A stretch of 64,000 nucleotides of DNA from CAZSXU01 sp964610505 (lineage in GTDB: Bacteria; Arandabacterota; Arandabacteria; JAGLYR01), in the NCBI GenBank assembly GCA_964610505.1, contig CAZSXU010000024.1, positions 4,861-68,860 on the forward strand, written 5' to 3'. The stretch's first letter is position 1; each line of letters starts with the position of its first letter. The notes beneath the pieces are model-generated. The model did no database searches, had not been told where the DNA came from, and was given only the letters and a program-made list of their open reading frames with translations. Below, piece after piece: positions 35,066-43,363 of this stretch. The position numbers and the translations under genes are program-made.

Positions 35066-36121
35066 CTAGCCCGGGTTATTCACCGACAATCCCAGGACAC
35101 CCACGGCGGAGTTGCCCTCGAATACAATGGGAATCAGGAATAGGCCTTTTTGCGGCACGAGGATCGTCCGACAGACGAGAGTGCTCACGGGATGGGAAAC
35201 AGCGAGGTTCTTGAGAAGGCCGATGCCGTCATCTGCATTTCCCTCTTGGGCGGCCAACGCACTCTGAACCGGGGCCGGGTCGGGCGTGTCGCCACCCGAT
35301 CGCAGGACCTCAACCGAGGCCCGGTACCGGGTCAGGAACTCCTCATACGGCTCCCTCCCACCGGAGAGGGAGATCGCCAACTCCCGAACGAAAGCCTTGC
35401 GGGTGGGGCTCCGGGTCAGCGAGCCTCGAACGGATTCGGAAACCTCACGATCGGCCAGAAGATAGTCGATGCATATACCCACGGCTTCGTCGTCGCGCCC
35501 CGTAACAAGAGCCTTGTAGAACTTCTCTCTCCTCTCCAGATGCTTGAAGTGGAAATCGATGGCCTGCTTCTGAAAGAGAGGCTCGAGCGGATTCTTCAGC
35601 CGAAGGGCGAGGATGAACGTTCGTGCAGCGGAGTTCAGGGTGGAGGACAGGGTGGTTTCGGTCGCGTCCCCTGAGGAATCCGGCACGGTCGTCGATTTCA
35701 GCGTCCGAAGACCGGACGCGACCAGGTCTCCGACGCGCTGGTTCCGCGTACCCAGGTACTCCAGGGCGTCCGCAGCCGAAGCGTAGGAACCCTTCGATAT
35801 CGCGCGCTCGGCCAATTCTTCCACGAGGTCCCGGGGAGGATCAAAAGGTGCGGACAGAATCCGGTCGCCGTACCGGTCGCGAATGTCCCGAGCCGTTTCC
35901 TCGTACGCCGTTCGCTCGGCTTCGTCCACGGCTTCGGGATCCAGGAGCGTCCGCGGCAGCTCGCGGTCGATCAGACTCTGGACTCCCCGGTCCATGGCCA
36001 GGCGCAGCTTGGATTTCGGATGGATCAAGTCTCTGACCGCCAGAAAATCGGCGGCGAAGACCGCCCCGGCGAGGATTTGAATCGCCATTTCCCCTGCTGC
36101 TTCGGCGCCTGTGGTTCGCAT
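35066..36121 (-). CDS. Unrecognised cytoplasmic, mostly helical protein
   Basis: From the ATG at 36121 (a GTG two codons upstream has better GGAG spacing) the protein has about 351 residues. It has no signal peptide or membrane segment beyond the mildly hydrophobic QILAGAVFAADFLAV. Segments such as ALEYLGTRNQRVGDLVASGL, FHFKHLERREKFYKALV and YEEFLTRYRASVEVLRSGG predict alpha-helical hairpins. The C-terminal 60 residues turn beta-like: LVCRTILVPQKGLFLIPIVF then EGNSAVGVLGLSV, perhaps a small sensor-like domain. I know no family for it. It follows the HMA protein gene on the same strand with a gap of 80 bases, so a link to metal handling is possible. Confidence 0.65.
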   Translation of the reverse strand: MRTTGAEAAGEMAIQILAGAVFAADFLAVRDLIHPKSKLRLAMDRGVQSLIDRELPRTLLDPEAVDEAERTAYEETARDIRDRYGDRILSAPFDPPRDLVEELAERAISKGSYASAADALEYLGTRNQRVGDLVASGLRTLKSTTVPDSSGDATETTLSSTLNSAARTFILALRLKNPLEPLFQKQAIDFHFKHLERREKFYKALVTGRDDEAVGICIDYLLADREVSESVRGSLTRSPTRKAFVRELAISLSGGREPYEEFLTRYRASVEVLRSGGDTPDPAPVQSALAAQEGNADDGIGLLKNLAVSHPVSTLVCRTILVPQKGLFLIPIVFEGNSAVGVLGLSVNNPG

Positions 36122-36201
36122 GCTCACGTCCGGTTCTCCGTCGATCTCGAAGGCTCCCGCATTCTCCTTGGAGAATGCGACGGAGCCGTTTGCGATCCAC
36201 C

Positions 36202-36456
36202 TCAAGTGTCGACGACACGGGGTATGAAACATCCGTTCTGGCCCGTCGGCAGTTTGGAGATGACTTCCAGAAGATCTTGTCGAGAGATCTTCTCGGGGTC
36301 ATGCTCGACCTCGATTCGGTTGTCGAGGTGCTGGGAGAAGCGCGTCACACCGTCCAGAGATTCCACCGTGTCCTTGATCTCCTGAACGCAAACTCCGCAC
36401 TGAAAACCGCAGCCCGGAGGTATTTCACCGCAATCGAGATCTACGATCGTCCTCAT
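36202..36456 (-). CDS. Heavy-metal-associated (HMA) domain protein
   Basis: This is an 84-residue protein that starts at 36456 behind GGAAGG. After MRTIVDLDCGEIPPG comes CGFQCGVCVQEIKDTVESLD, which has the HMA layout: a Cys-x2-Cys pair (QCGVC) before the first helix, then GVTRFSQHLDNRIEVEHDPE for strands 2 and 3, and the final QDLLEVISKLPTGQNG. It resembles CopZ/MerP-type copper or mercury chaperones with an unusual extra cysteine before the motif. A soluble metal-binding protein is likely; the metal is not known. It is encoded upstream of the unrecognised gene on the same strand. Confidence 0.7.
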   Translation of the reverse strand: MRTIVDLDCGEIPPGCGFQCGVCVQEIKDTVESLDGVTRFSQHLDNRIEVEHDPEKISRQDLLEVISKLPTGQNGCFIPRVVDT

Positions 36457-36729
36457 CACGCGCCGCCTTCCCCGGCCGGGTTCCCGACCGCCACCGCACC
36501 ATGGTAGCGCAAACGCGAAGGAAAGCAAGGTGGAATCGGCAAGGCCCGATGAGCTCCCGAGGCGCGGATTGCACAGATCCTGAATCCAGATTCTTTTCCT
36601 CTGTATCCCCCGGAGCGAAATCTTTTTTTGGCTTGTTTTCCTCACGGGCTCCGCTACCTTCGTGGTTCAGACGCGGTTCCAGCCGAGTGCCGGATGCAGG
36701 AACAGGCCCTCGACTCTTGGAGAGTCTCG

Positions 36730-37476
36730 ATGCATTGGAAAACGAACTGGTGGAAGAGTTTTTTCTCAGACGCCTGGCTGGAGGTCCAGCGGGAAACCTG
36801 GACGCCCGAGGAGACGAAGCGGGAGGCGGATTTCATTCAGCACGTTCTGGGTTTCTCGGCCCCCGCTGAGATTCTGGACGTTCCCTGCGGCGAGGGACGG
36901 CACGCCGCCGAGATGGCCTCGCGCGGGTACCGAGTGACGGGAGCCGACATCACGCTTCCGCTCCTGGAGGATGCGCGGCGGCGGGGGGCGGAACGGGGTG
37001 TACCTCTGAACCTCGAGCTGGCGGACATGCGGGACCTTCCCTGGGAGAATCGTTTTGACGGCGCGTTCTCCTTTTGGGGCAGCCTGGGCTACTTCGACGA
37101 AGAGGGAAACACGGCCTTCCTCCACAGCCTCGCGCGAGCCCTCAAGCCCGGAGGGCGATGGGTGCTGGACACCCACATCGCGGAAACCATTCTGCCGCGG
37201 TTCGAGGATCGGGCGTGGCGATACGCGGGAAAGACCCTGGTCCTTGAGGAGCGATCGTACGACCATCAGACCAGCCGCATCGAGGTCGAGTGGACTTTCG
37301 TGAAGGAAGGACGGACGGAGACAGCCTCGAGTTCCATGCGGATCTACACGTATCAGGAACTCTGTCTGCTCCTGGAAGAGGTAGGACTGGAGAGCTTGGA
37401 CGCCTACGGATCTCTGGATCGAGAGTCCTTTGCCGTCGGGGCCGAGAGGTTGCTGCTCCTGGCTACCCGGCGATGA
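36730..37476 (+). CDS. Class I SAM-dependent methyltransferase
   Basis: The ATG at 36730 follows GGAGAGTCTCG and gives 248 residues. The SAM-binding motifs are clear: ILDVPCGEGRHAAEMASRGY (motif I) with VTGADITLPLLEDARRR (motif II), LELADMRDLPW (III), and GAFSFWGSLGYFDEEGN with ALKPGGRWVLDTHIAE (post I/IV). The first 30 residues, MHWKTNWWKSFFSDAWLEVQ, are typical of a subfamily of uncharacterised methyltransferases acting on small molecules. The substrate cannot be told. It is a single gene with no evident operon partner. Confidence 0.88.
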   Translation: MHWKTNWWKSFFSDAWLEVQRETWTPEETKREADFIQHVLGFSAPAEILDVPCGEGRHAAEMASRGYRVTGADITLPLLEDARRRGAERGVPLNLELADMRDLPWENRFDGAFSFWGSLGYFDEEGNTAFLHSLARALKPGGRWVLDTHIAETILPRFEDRAWRYAGKTLVLEERSYDHQTSRIEVEWTFVKEGRTETASSSMRIYTYQELCLLLEEVGLESLDAYGSLDRESFAVGAERLLLLATRR

Positions 37477-37844
37477 GATCGAACTCGGAATCGGCCGAAC
37501 GGTTCCGCCCCGCCTCTTCGGCGATCCTGTGCCGAAAGTTCCTCACGTCACTCCTCGACGGACACCCACCGATCTCTAGAATGTGAATCGGTTTTGAACG
37601 GGCAGCGCAGAATGGGCATCCCCGTTTCGTCGGACGCCGGTACAATCCGGTCCCACTCTGCCCGTTCCCGGCTTAAGATTGAAGTGGAAAAGCCGATACA
37701 ACATAGGGAAGACAGTCTCGATCTCATCAACGGTTTCCACCTCCCGACTCAGCCGGAATGTCCCGTGGTGACTCCGGTGGGGAGCATCCCGGCAATGGGA
37801 AGTTTCCGGCGGGCGTGAGGCGGATCGAGCTCCGAGGATCGCGT

Positions 37845-39428
37845 ATGGGAAGCGGAGGAGTACCCCAGGATGGCGACGGTGTCATTCGCGCTCTCTTGAT
37901 TGAGAGTGACCGGTCACATGCCGAGATTCTCCGCCTGCGGATGAGTGAGCTCCCGGCGGGTCCCGCCCGGTCTCCGCTTCACATTGAGTGGGAGGGGAGT
38001 CTGTCCAAGGGACTCCGGCGGATTGCCGAGGGCGGTGTAGACGTGCTCCTGCTTGATTTGATGCTCGAAGATTCGCAGGGGCTGGCGACGTTTACCGCCG
38101 TGCGTAGTGAGGCCCCTGGCCTGCCGGTGGTGATCCTCTCGACGGTGGAGGCCGAGTCCATGGCCGTCCTGGCCGTGCAGCGAGGGGCACAGGACTATCT
38201 TGTCAAGGACGGTCTGGACTCTAACGTAGTGGCGCGGGCGCTCCGCTATGCTGTGGAACGCCGGACGCTCCAGACGGAATCGGAGCAGCAGCGACGCCGG
38301 ATGGGACGGATGCTTCGCGAGAGCGAGGACCGCGGCCGGGGTCTCTTCGAGGGGGTCCCGATTGGACTCTACCGGAGCACGCCCGAGGGATTGATCCTCG
38401 ACGCGAATCCCGCCCTTGCGGACATGCTGGGGTATCCCTACCGGGAGGCGCTGCTATCCGTGGATTCGGCCGATCTATACGTGAACGTCGAGGATCGCCG
38501 CAGGTGGCGGGAACAGATCGAGAGAGATGGAGTTCTGCGCCATTTCGCGATGAGGCTTCGCCGGAAAGACGGGGAGATCATCTGGGTCGAAGACACCGCT
38601 CGTACGGTGCGAGGCCGCGACGGGGGCGTCCTCTACTACGAGGGGGGCCTGGAAGACGTCTCCGATCGAGTTCACGCCGAGGAAGCCCTCAAGGCCAGCA
38701 GGGCCAGCTTCCACAGCATCGTCGAGGCGTCGACCGACGGCGTGGTGGTCATCGGCCGAAACGGCCTCGTTCGCTTTGCCAATACGGCGGCCGGAGATCT
38801 CCTCGGGCGGCCGGTCGAAGATCTCGTGGGCAAAGTGTTTGAATTCGCCATGGCCATCGGGGAGGGGGCGGAGATCGATCTGCCCTCCGAATCAGACGAG
38901 GCCCGGGTGGCCGATGTGCGGGTGACCGAGACCGAGTGGGAGGGCGAGCCCGCTTACCTCGCTTCTCTTCGCGATATCACCGGTCGCAAGGCGGCCGAGG
39001 AAGCCCTGGCGAGAAGCGAAGAGCGCTTCCGCACGCTGGTCGAGACCATCCCCTACGGGGTGGAGGAGATTGATGCCTCGGGAATGCGTCTCTTCGCCAA
39101 CCGAACGCTCCACCGGATGTACGAGTCTGAGGAGGGCGATCTCGTCGGCAAATCCATTCTGGATTTGGCGCCGACCGATTCGGACCGAGAACGGCTCCGG
39201 AAGCATCTGGAGCGATTGGTGAGAGAGCAACCCCCTCCCACCACCTATGTGGGCAAGAAGGTGACTCGAACCGGGCGCGTGATCGACGTCGAGATGGCTT
39301 GGGAATACCGACGCGACCCCGACGGCCGGGTGATGGGATTCACCACGGTGATTGCGGATGTCACGGGTCGCAAGGAAAAGAGACCGGTGCTCACCTCGCC
39401 CACAGCGGATGCTCACCTCGTCCGGTAG
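37845..39428 (+). CDS. Receiver-PAS-PAS-PAS protein without an output kinase domain
   Basis: The ATG at 37845 follows AGGATCGCGT and gives 527 residues. An atypical receiver domain (about 12-130) holds ALLIESDRSH, the phosphoacceptor Asp71 in VLLLDLMLEDSQG, and QDYLVKDG. Three PAS/PAC units follow at about 165-290, 295-395 and 400-515, with the PAC endings YEGGLEDVSDRVHAEEALK, ASLRDITGRKAAEEALA and TTVIADVTGRKEK. Normally such a chain leads into a histidine kinase or GGDEF domain. Here it stops 15 residues after the third PAC, overlapping the convergent lipoprotein gene. It may act as a signal relay, or be a kinase gene that lost its end. The gap upstream (37477-37844) shows nothing notable. 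Confidence 0.85.
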   Translation: MGSGGVPQDGDGVIRALLIESDRSHAEILRLRMSELPAGPARSPLHIEWEGSLSKGLRRIAEGGVDVLLLDLMLEDSQGLATFTAVRSEAPGLPVVILSTVEAESMAVLAVQRGAQDYLVKDGLDSNVVARALRYAVERRTLQTESEQQRRRMGRMLRESEDRGRGLFEGVPIGLYRSTPEGLILDANPALADMLGYPYREALLSVDSADLYVNVEDRRRWREQIERDGVLRHFAMRLRRKDGEIIWVEDTARTVRGRDGGVLYYEGGLEDVSDRVHAEEALKASRASFHSIVEASTDGVVVIGRNGLVRFANTAAGDLLGRPVEDLVGKVFEFAMAIGEGAEIDLPSESDEARVADVRVTETEWEGEPAYLASLRDITGRKAAEEALARSEERFRTLVETIPYGVEEIDASGMRLFANRTLHRMYESEEGDLVGKSILDLAPTDSDRERLRKHLERLVREQPPPTTYVGKKVTRTGRVIDVEMAWEYRRDPDGRVMGFTTVIADVTGRKEKRPVLTSPTADAHLVR

Positions 39429-40045
39429 GCTCCGGGCACCCCTCGCGTGAAGAGGTCCTTGAGAACCACGCGGTACGCCGGCTTGTAGGCGCCCCGGTAG
39501 TCATCCGAATGGTGAAGCGGCGGGTAGTCTCGGTCCCTGGCGAAAGCGTCGACGGCCTCGAAGTCTTCCATCGGAATGTCGATCTCCTCACGCTTGACCA
39601 GCTCGCGAAACGCGTTCCACCGCCCGAGAAAGAGCGCTGTATCCGCCTGCACGGTCGCAGCCGTCTCCATCATCACGGTGAGGAGTGCGTCCCGTGAGAG
39701 GTTCTGGGCCACGAACGGTCTCAGATTGACGCGCACCATGCGGCCGCGAGGATCCAGAGGTTCGATGAGGGGCTCGTGCGCCTTTGGAGGGCCCAGGGTG
39801 AAGATCTCCCTCTCGAGAGCCGTTCGCGCGGACGCCTCGCCCTTGATTAGGTGGCCGATGCCGAATACCGACTGGGAGATGAGTTTATAATAATCCTCGG
39901 CGCGGGATTTCGGAAAACGCTGTTCATGTTGCAGAAGGAGCCTCTGAAACGCTTCCCGCTCAACCGAATCCAAAGCATCTTCCCCCTGTTCCGCACACGC
40001 GCAGAACAGCAGCGCCCCCAAGCAGATGAGAATCCCAGCCCGCAT
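39413..40045 (-). CDS. Lipoprotein of unknown function
   Basis: The ATG at 40045 follows GGAGGATTCGGT and gives 210 residues. The signal MRAGILICLGALLFCACAEQ carries a lipobox. The mature part is helical, with SVEREAFQRLLLQHEQRFP, DYYKLISQSVFGIGHLIKGE, and LRPFVAQNLSRDALLTVMME. The pattern of GHLI then a conserved LRPFVAQN segment resembles a group of uncharacterised proteins of environmental bacteria, but I cannot name the family. It is probably an outer-membrane lipoprotein. Its 3' end overlaps the receiver-PAS gene by 16 bases. Confidence 0.7.
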   Translation of the reverse strand: MRAGILICLGALLFCACAEQGEDALDSVEREAFQRLLLQHEQRFPKSRAEDYYKLISQSVFGIGHLIKGEASARTALEREIFTLGPPKAHEPLIEPLDPRGRMVRVNLRPFVAQNLSRDALLTVMMETAATVQADTALFLGRWNAFRELVKREEIDIPMEDFEAVDAFARDRDYPPLHHSDDYRGAYKPAYRVVLKDLFTRGVPGAYRTR

Positions 40046-40294
40046 ACCGAATCCTCCCCCGGACGGTCCATGATCACGCGGTCTCAGTTTGGAGCGAGCG
40101 AGGGATCGATGCAAGGATTTTCGACGAGAGGACGCGCTCGGAATCAAAGGGAACGGAGAAGATCTCGCGCGGGAGGGAACGGAGCGAGGGGCGATCGGGA
40201 CGGGACCGTTCGCGCGATCTCGATGGATCTGTGACGCCCGGATTCGCCGGATGGGGCTTGCTGCCCTCCGGTTATCGGGTGAGACCGCGTGGCA

Positions 40295-41080
40295 CTACTC
40301 CCGCCCTCTGCGGTCGAGGAACGTCTTCACTCTGCCCCACGTCTCCTCGATCGTGGCCGAGGGGTAGCAGGGTGAATCCCAGGTGATATCGTGGGACGCT
40401 GCGTTCGTACAGGCGACGAATTCCGAACGGCACATCTTCGAGGCGTCGCCGGGAGCCGAATCCTTCCGCTCGCGGTCCAATGCGACCGTTGATACGGCAT
40501 CGTGCCGGAAGGTGACTCCATAGAAGTCGAAGTGGATCGTGAGACCGCCGATCATCCGTAACGGGTGAACCTCGATCGGTATCTCCACGGTGTCCTTGCG
40601 AGCCACGCCGGTTCCTATGCGAACGAAGACCACGCCTTCCGCCCCGTTGTAGAGTGCGGATTCGCCGTCGCCCGGTCGATTGCCCGCAGGGCCGAACGGC
40701 TCGCCGTTATTGTCGTAGAAATCTTCGCGTGTGACGACCCAATTCCCGACGTCGATGGAAGAGAAATCCCCGTCCTTGTAGGCCAACAGGAAAACCAGGT
40801 CGTCCAGCGGATGCTGGCCGTTGTTGTAGATGGCAATCGGAAAATCATATCGATCGATGATCACATCGGATTCGCAGAACCACTCGTCTTCACAGTCGTA
40901 CCAGTAGTCGGGGCCTTCGTCGAAGACCCCGTCCGTAGCGGCCTTCAACTTCACGGGGATGGCACCCGACCAGTCCATCGCGCGGACTTCCTCCAAGGTT
41001 AGAACCTGAGCGTCGGCCGTTGCGGCGAGCAGGGCAAGGAGTGCCACGGTCGATGTGACGTTTCTCGCTATGGATTTCAT
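40295..41080 (-). CDS. Secreted protein of unknown function, paralogue 1, with TWGRVK terminal motif
   Basis: The ATG at 41080 follows CGGAGGTTGCTCAC and gives 261 residues with the signal peptide SIARNVTSTVALLALLAATADA. The mature part begins LTLEEVRAMDWSGAIPVKLK, then has FDEGPDYWYDCEDEWFCESD, PFGPAGNRPGDGESALYNGA and EGVVFVRIGTG. All four segments are shared with the protein encoded at 41299-41985, so the two are tandem paralogues. The C-terminal third adds six cysteines and ends ETWGRVKTFLDRRGRE, in line with the TWxxxKxx(Y/F) ending of two other secreted proteins here. No function is known; a surface or extracellular location is likely. Confidence 0.7.
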   Translation of the reverse strand: MKSIARNVTSTVALLALLAATADAQVLTLEEVRAMDWSGAIPVKLKAATDGVFDEGPDYWYDCEDEWFCESDVIIDRYDFPIAIYNNGQHPLDDLVFLLAYKDGDFSSIDVGNWVVTREDFYDNNGEPFGPAGNRPGDGESALYNGAEGVVFVRIGTGVARKDTVEIPIEVHPLRMIGGLTIHFDFYGVTFRHDAVSTVALDRERKDSAPGDASKMCRSEFVACTNAASHDITWDSPCYPSATIEETWGRVKTFLDRRGRE

Positions 41081-41146
41081 GTGAGCAACCTCCGGGAATG
41101 GCCGCCGAGCCCTCGGTACTCGCTGGCGGGGTCCTATTCGGCCGGT

Positions 41147-41298
41147 CTACGGCGATGTCGGTTCCATGATCAGCTTCTGCCAATCTAAGGCGATGTCGGT
41201 TTCCGGATCAGTTTCGGCCAATCTAAGGCGATGTCGGTTTCCGGATCAGTTTCGGCCCGTCTAGGACCATGTCGGTCTCTGAATCAGCCTCAACCAGT
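41147..41298. repeat. Four tandem 38-bp repeats
   Basis: The unit ctaaggcgatgtcggtttcc + ggatcagtttcggccaat occurs four times end to end (41147-41184, 41185-41222, 41223-41260, 41261-41298). Units 2 and 3 differ only in the last three bases; 1 and 4 are more diverged. The array ends exactly where the TAG stop of the next minus-strand gene begins, and lies 67 bases upstream of the start of paralogue 1. Confidence 0.9.
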
Positions 41299-41985
41299 CT
41301 ATGGTGAAAAGAGGCCCCTGGCCTCTCCGCGAACTTCCGTCGGTGTTGCCGTCGCGCTCGGAACCGGCCTGCACGTCACATCGCTCGTGGACGGGCAGGA
41401 ACAGAACACCCTGGACCGCCGGAGGCCGTAGACGTCGAAGTGCATCACGAAATCGACGCCCTTCGGCAGGACCTCCACCGGAATCTCGGCGGTGCTCTGT
41501 GGAAGAACGGCCCGCGGGATCCGCAGAAACACAATGCCGTCCGCCGTGTTGTAGAGAGCCGACTCTCCGGCGCCGGGGCGATTCCCGGTCGGGCCGAAGG
41601 GAGTGCCCTTGAAGGGTTTGAAATCGTCCGGGCCCAAGGCATACCCGTCGACGGTCATGGCGGAGAAGGTTCCTCCCTTGTGCGCGATCAGAAAAAGAAC
41701 ACTGTCCACCAAGTAGATGTTGGTGTTCCGGATCGAAATCGTGAAGCCGCGGCTGTGCTCGACGACGTCCGACTCGTTCAACCATGGGTCGTCGTCGCCA
41801 TAGACATAGTCCCGACCACCGTCGAACACTCGGTCCGACGCCGCCAGGAGAGTCATGGGAAGCGCCACCGGCCAGCTCAGCGCCCGGACATCGTCTTCGG
41901 ACAGGATCTCGCCGTGGGCATCAGACTGCGCCGGCATGACGAGGAAAACCGTCACGAGCAACAGAAAGGTCTCGGCGTGCTTCAA
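41299..41985 (-). CDS. Secreted protein of unknown function, paralogue 2, with divergent C-terminus
   Basis: A TTG start at 41985 fits best (GAGGTGATTCC upstream, then LKHAETFLLLVTVFLVMPAQ as signal peptide), giving 228 residues. It shares with paralogue 1 LSEDDVRALSWPVALPMTLL, FDGGRDYVYGDDDPWLNESD, PFGPTGNRPGAGESALYNTA and DGIVFLRIP. After HFDVYG the two proteins part: here only ~45 residues follow (SRVFCSCPSTSDVTCRPVPS, then a tail ending RGLFSP), and the TWGRVK end is missing. I found no reading-frame change that restores the paralogous end, so it may be a natural divergence or an old truncation at the border of the tandem repeat. Confidence 0.65.
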   Translation of the reverse strand: MKHAETFLLLVTVFLVMPAQSDAHGEILSEDDVRALSWPVALPMTLLAASDRVFDGGRDYVYGDDDPWLNESDVVEHSRGFTISIRNTNIYLVDSVLFLIAHKGGTFSAMTVDGYALGPDDFKPFKGTPFGPTGNRPGAGESALYNTADGIVFLRIPRAVLPQSTAEIPVEVLPKGVDFVMHFDVYGLRRSRVFCSCPSTSDVTCRPVPSATATPTEVRGEARGLFSP

Positions 41986-42359
41986 GGAATCACCTCTTCG
42001 AATCACGACCGGCGTGATCATTCGGACTTCCGAGGTCGGGTTCCAAGGAGCGTCCTTCTTCTCATCCATCGACCTGCGGGAAAGACTGCTTTAGGATTGG
42101 CTTTCCCGGATATGGAGGTCCTGCCGGCGGATGGATCCCGGGGAGGGGCGTGGGTGGTGAAGCGCGCGCAACTTTGGGCGGGTTTGGGCCGGATTGGCAT
42201 CCGATCGGGGGAGCAGACGGGAAGGAATCTCGGTCTCGGGAGAATTGAGGCGGCGAGCCGGCGGTGTTAGCATTCGTCGCGCCGGGGGGCTGCGGGAGAA
42301 CGGTCGATGCCGGGGTCAACGCATGGAGTGCGGGGCGAATGCGAACAATCGCCACGACA
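41986..42359. other. Intergenic gap without a recognisable gene
   Basis: This stretch of 374 bases between paralogue 2 and the cupin gene, both on the minus strand, holds no gene with family motifs. No clear promoter or hairpin was found. Confidence 0.4.
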
Positions 42360-42704
42360 TCATTTCGCCGTCTTCGGCACCATACACAAGAACCGCAGCG
42401 GGCCGTCGCCCACGTTCCTGAACTGGTGTTCCTCGCCCGCCGGCATGAGAACCGCCGATCCCGAACGGAGGTTCTTCTCCCCACCCGTCCCGTAGACCGT
42501 GCCCCGGCCTTCCAGGACAAACACCTCGTGCTCGTAGTCGTGAGAGTGCCGGGGGCTGCACCCTCCCCTCTCGACCTCGAACAGTCGCATGTAGAAATTC
42601 GGGGGATCGTCCTCCTCGCCGACGAGCCACTGGATCGTGACATTCTCGGCTCCCGGGATATCCATCTTCTCTTTGACGATCTCGGATTCGTGAACCACCT
42701 TCAT
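42360..42704 (-). CDS. Small cupin-domain protein
   Basis: This is a 114-residue single-domain cupin. The ATG at 42704 is preceded by AGGAGGACGGC. Motif 1 is PRHSHDYEHEVFVLEGRG, with the two His and the Glu/His metal ligands, and motif 2 is VLMPAGEEHQFRNVGDGPLR with the last His. KVVHESEIVKEKMDIPGAEN then VTIQWLVGEEDDPPNF at the N-terminus matches a common bacterial subgroup of stand-alone cupins of unknown reaction. A metal-binding cytoplasmic enzyme or sensor is likely. No partner gene is evident. Confidence 0.85.
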   Translation of the reverse strand: MKVVHESEIVKEKMDIPGAENVTIQWLVGEEDDPPNFYMRLFEVERGGCSPRHSHDYEHEVFVLEGRGTVYGTGGEKNLRSGSAVLMPAGEEHQFRNVGDGPLRFLCMVPKTAK

Positions 42705-42789
42705 GCCGTCCTCCTTCTGTGATTGCCGTTATGATAGGAGTCATCGGTCGAGGTGTCAACCGGGCCCGCGCCCGACCCGGCGATGGTGT

Positions 42790-43153
42790 GTTCCGGCTCT
42801 CGGTCGCGTGGGCCTTGCGCTTCGGGAAAGGTTCGGCGTCGTCCGGGCCAAGGCGGAAGGGGGGATTGCATTTGTGGAGGAGGGTGGCGACCCCCTGCGT
42901 TGAAACACACTCGCCGTGGCCCTTCCTCCGGCGAACCCTCCCCGTCGCCGGCCCGCGGTATGGGGGGGCGGCTTTCGCATTTCGGTCGCGTGGGCCTTAT
43001 GCCGCGGAGAAGGCTCGGCGTCACTCCTCCACCGCGTGAATGGGGGATTCGGATCGGCGGAGAGGGTGGCCACCCGCGGCGTTGAAAGACCCCACGCGCT
43101 GTCGTCGTTCCGCGAACCTTCCCCGCGCCCGGCCGCCGTACGGGGTCTCGCCT
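42790..43153. repeat. Two direct copies of a ~182-bp degenerate element
   Basis: TCGGTCGCGTGGGCCTT (from 42800 and 42982), GGAGGGTGGC/GAGAGGGTGGC and GCGTTGAAA (from 42897 and 43079) repeat with a fixed offset of 182 bases. Later parts (GCGAACCCTCCCCG against GCGAACCTTCCCCG) also match. No frame carries family motifs, so this is a non-coding repeat. It makes up most of the 659-base gap 42705-43363. Confidence 0.75.
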
Positions 43154-43340
43154 CTCAACTTTCAACTCTCGACTCTCTGCCTTACGGTCCCATCTTCGTC
43201 ACCTTGCAGGGAAGGTCGCTCTGTGGAATCTGTGCAATCTGTGGTTTCGGGGTTCGAGTTTCTGTATCTGCGCAATCTGCGTAATCTGCGGACAAAGGTT
43301 GTGGGTTTCGAATCCGTGAAATCTGTGGCTGGGATTACGG
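43140..43340. repeat. CTCTCGACTCTC units and CCACAGATT-family repeats
   Basis: TCAACTTTCAACTCTCGACTC (in part) lies at 43156-43180. Then 43215-43340 holds at least six units of the (C/G)TGTG(G/A)AATCTGTG type, the reverse complement of CCACAGATT, ending GTGAAATCTGTGGC shortly before the stop codon of the DUF401 gene at 43364. Confidence 0.65.
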
Positions 43341-43363
43341 TTGACTCGCCGTCCTGCTCTCGA

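Noticed and set aside
41147..41298. CRISPR array
   Set aside because: The 38-bp units are directly adjacent with no spacers, and there are no cas genes in the window.
42719..43284. Several overlapping plus-strand frames in the 182-bp repeat region
   Set aside because: The two repeat copies do not keep a common reading frame with similar residues, and no ribosome-binding sites stand out.
43215..43340. CRISPR array or tRNA-like sequence in the CCACAGATT-type units
   Set aside because: Units are short, of uneven spacing and degenerate. No cloverleaf or spacer pattern can be formed.
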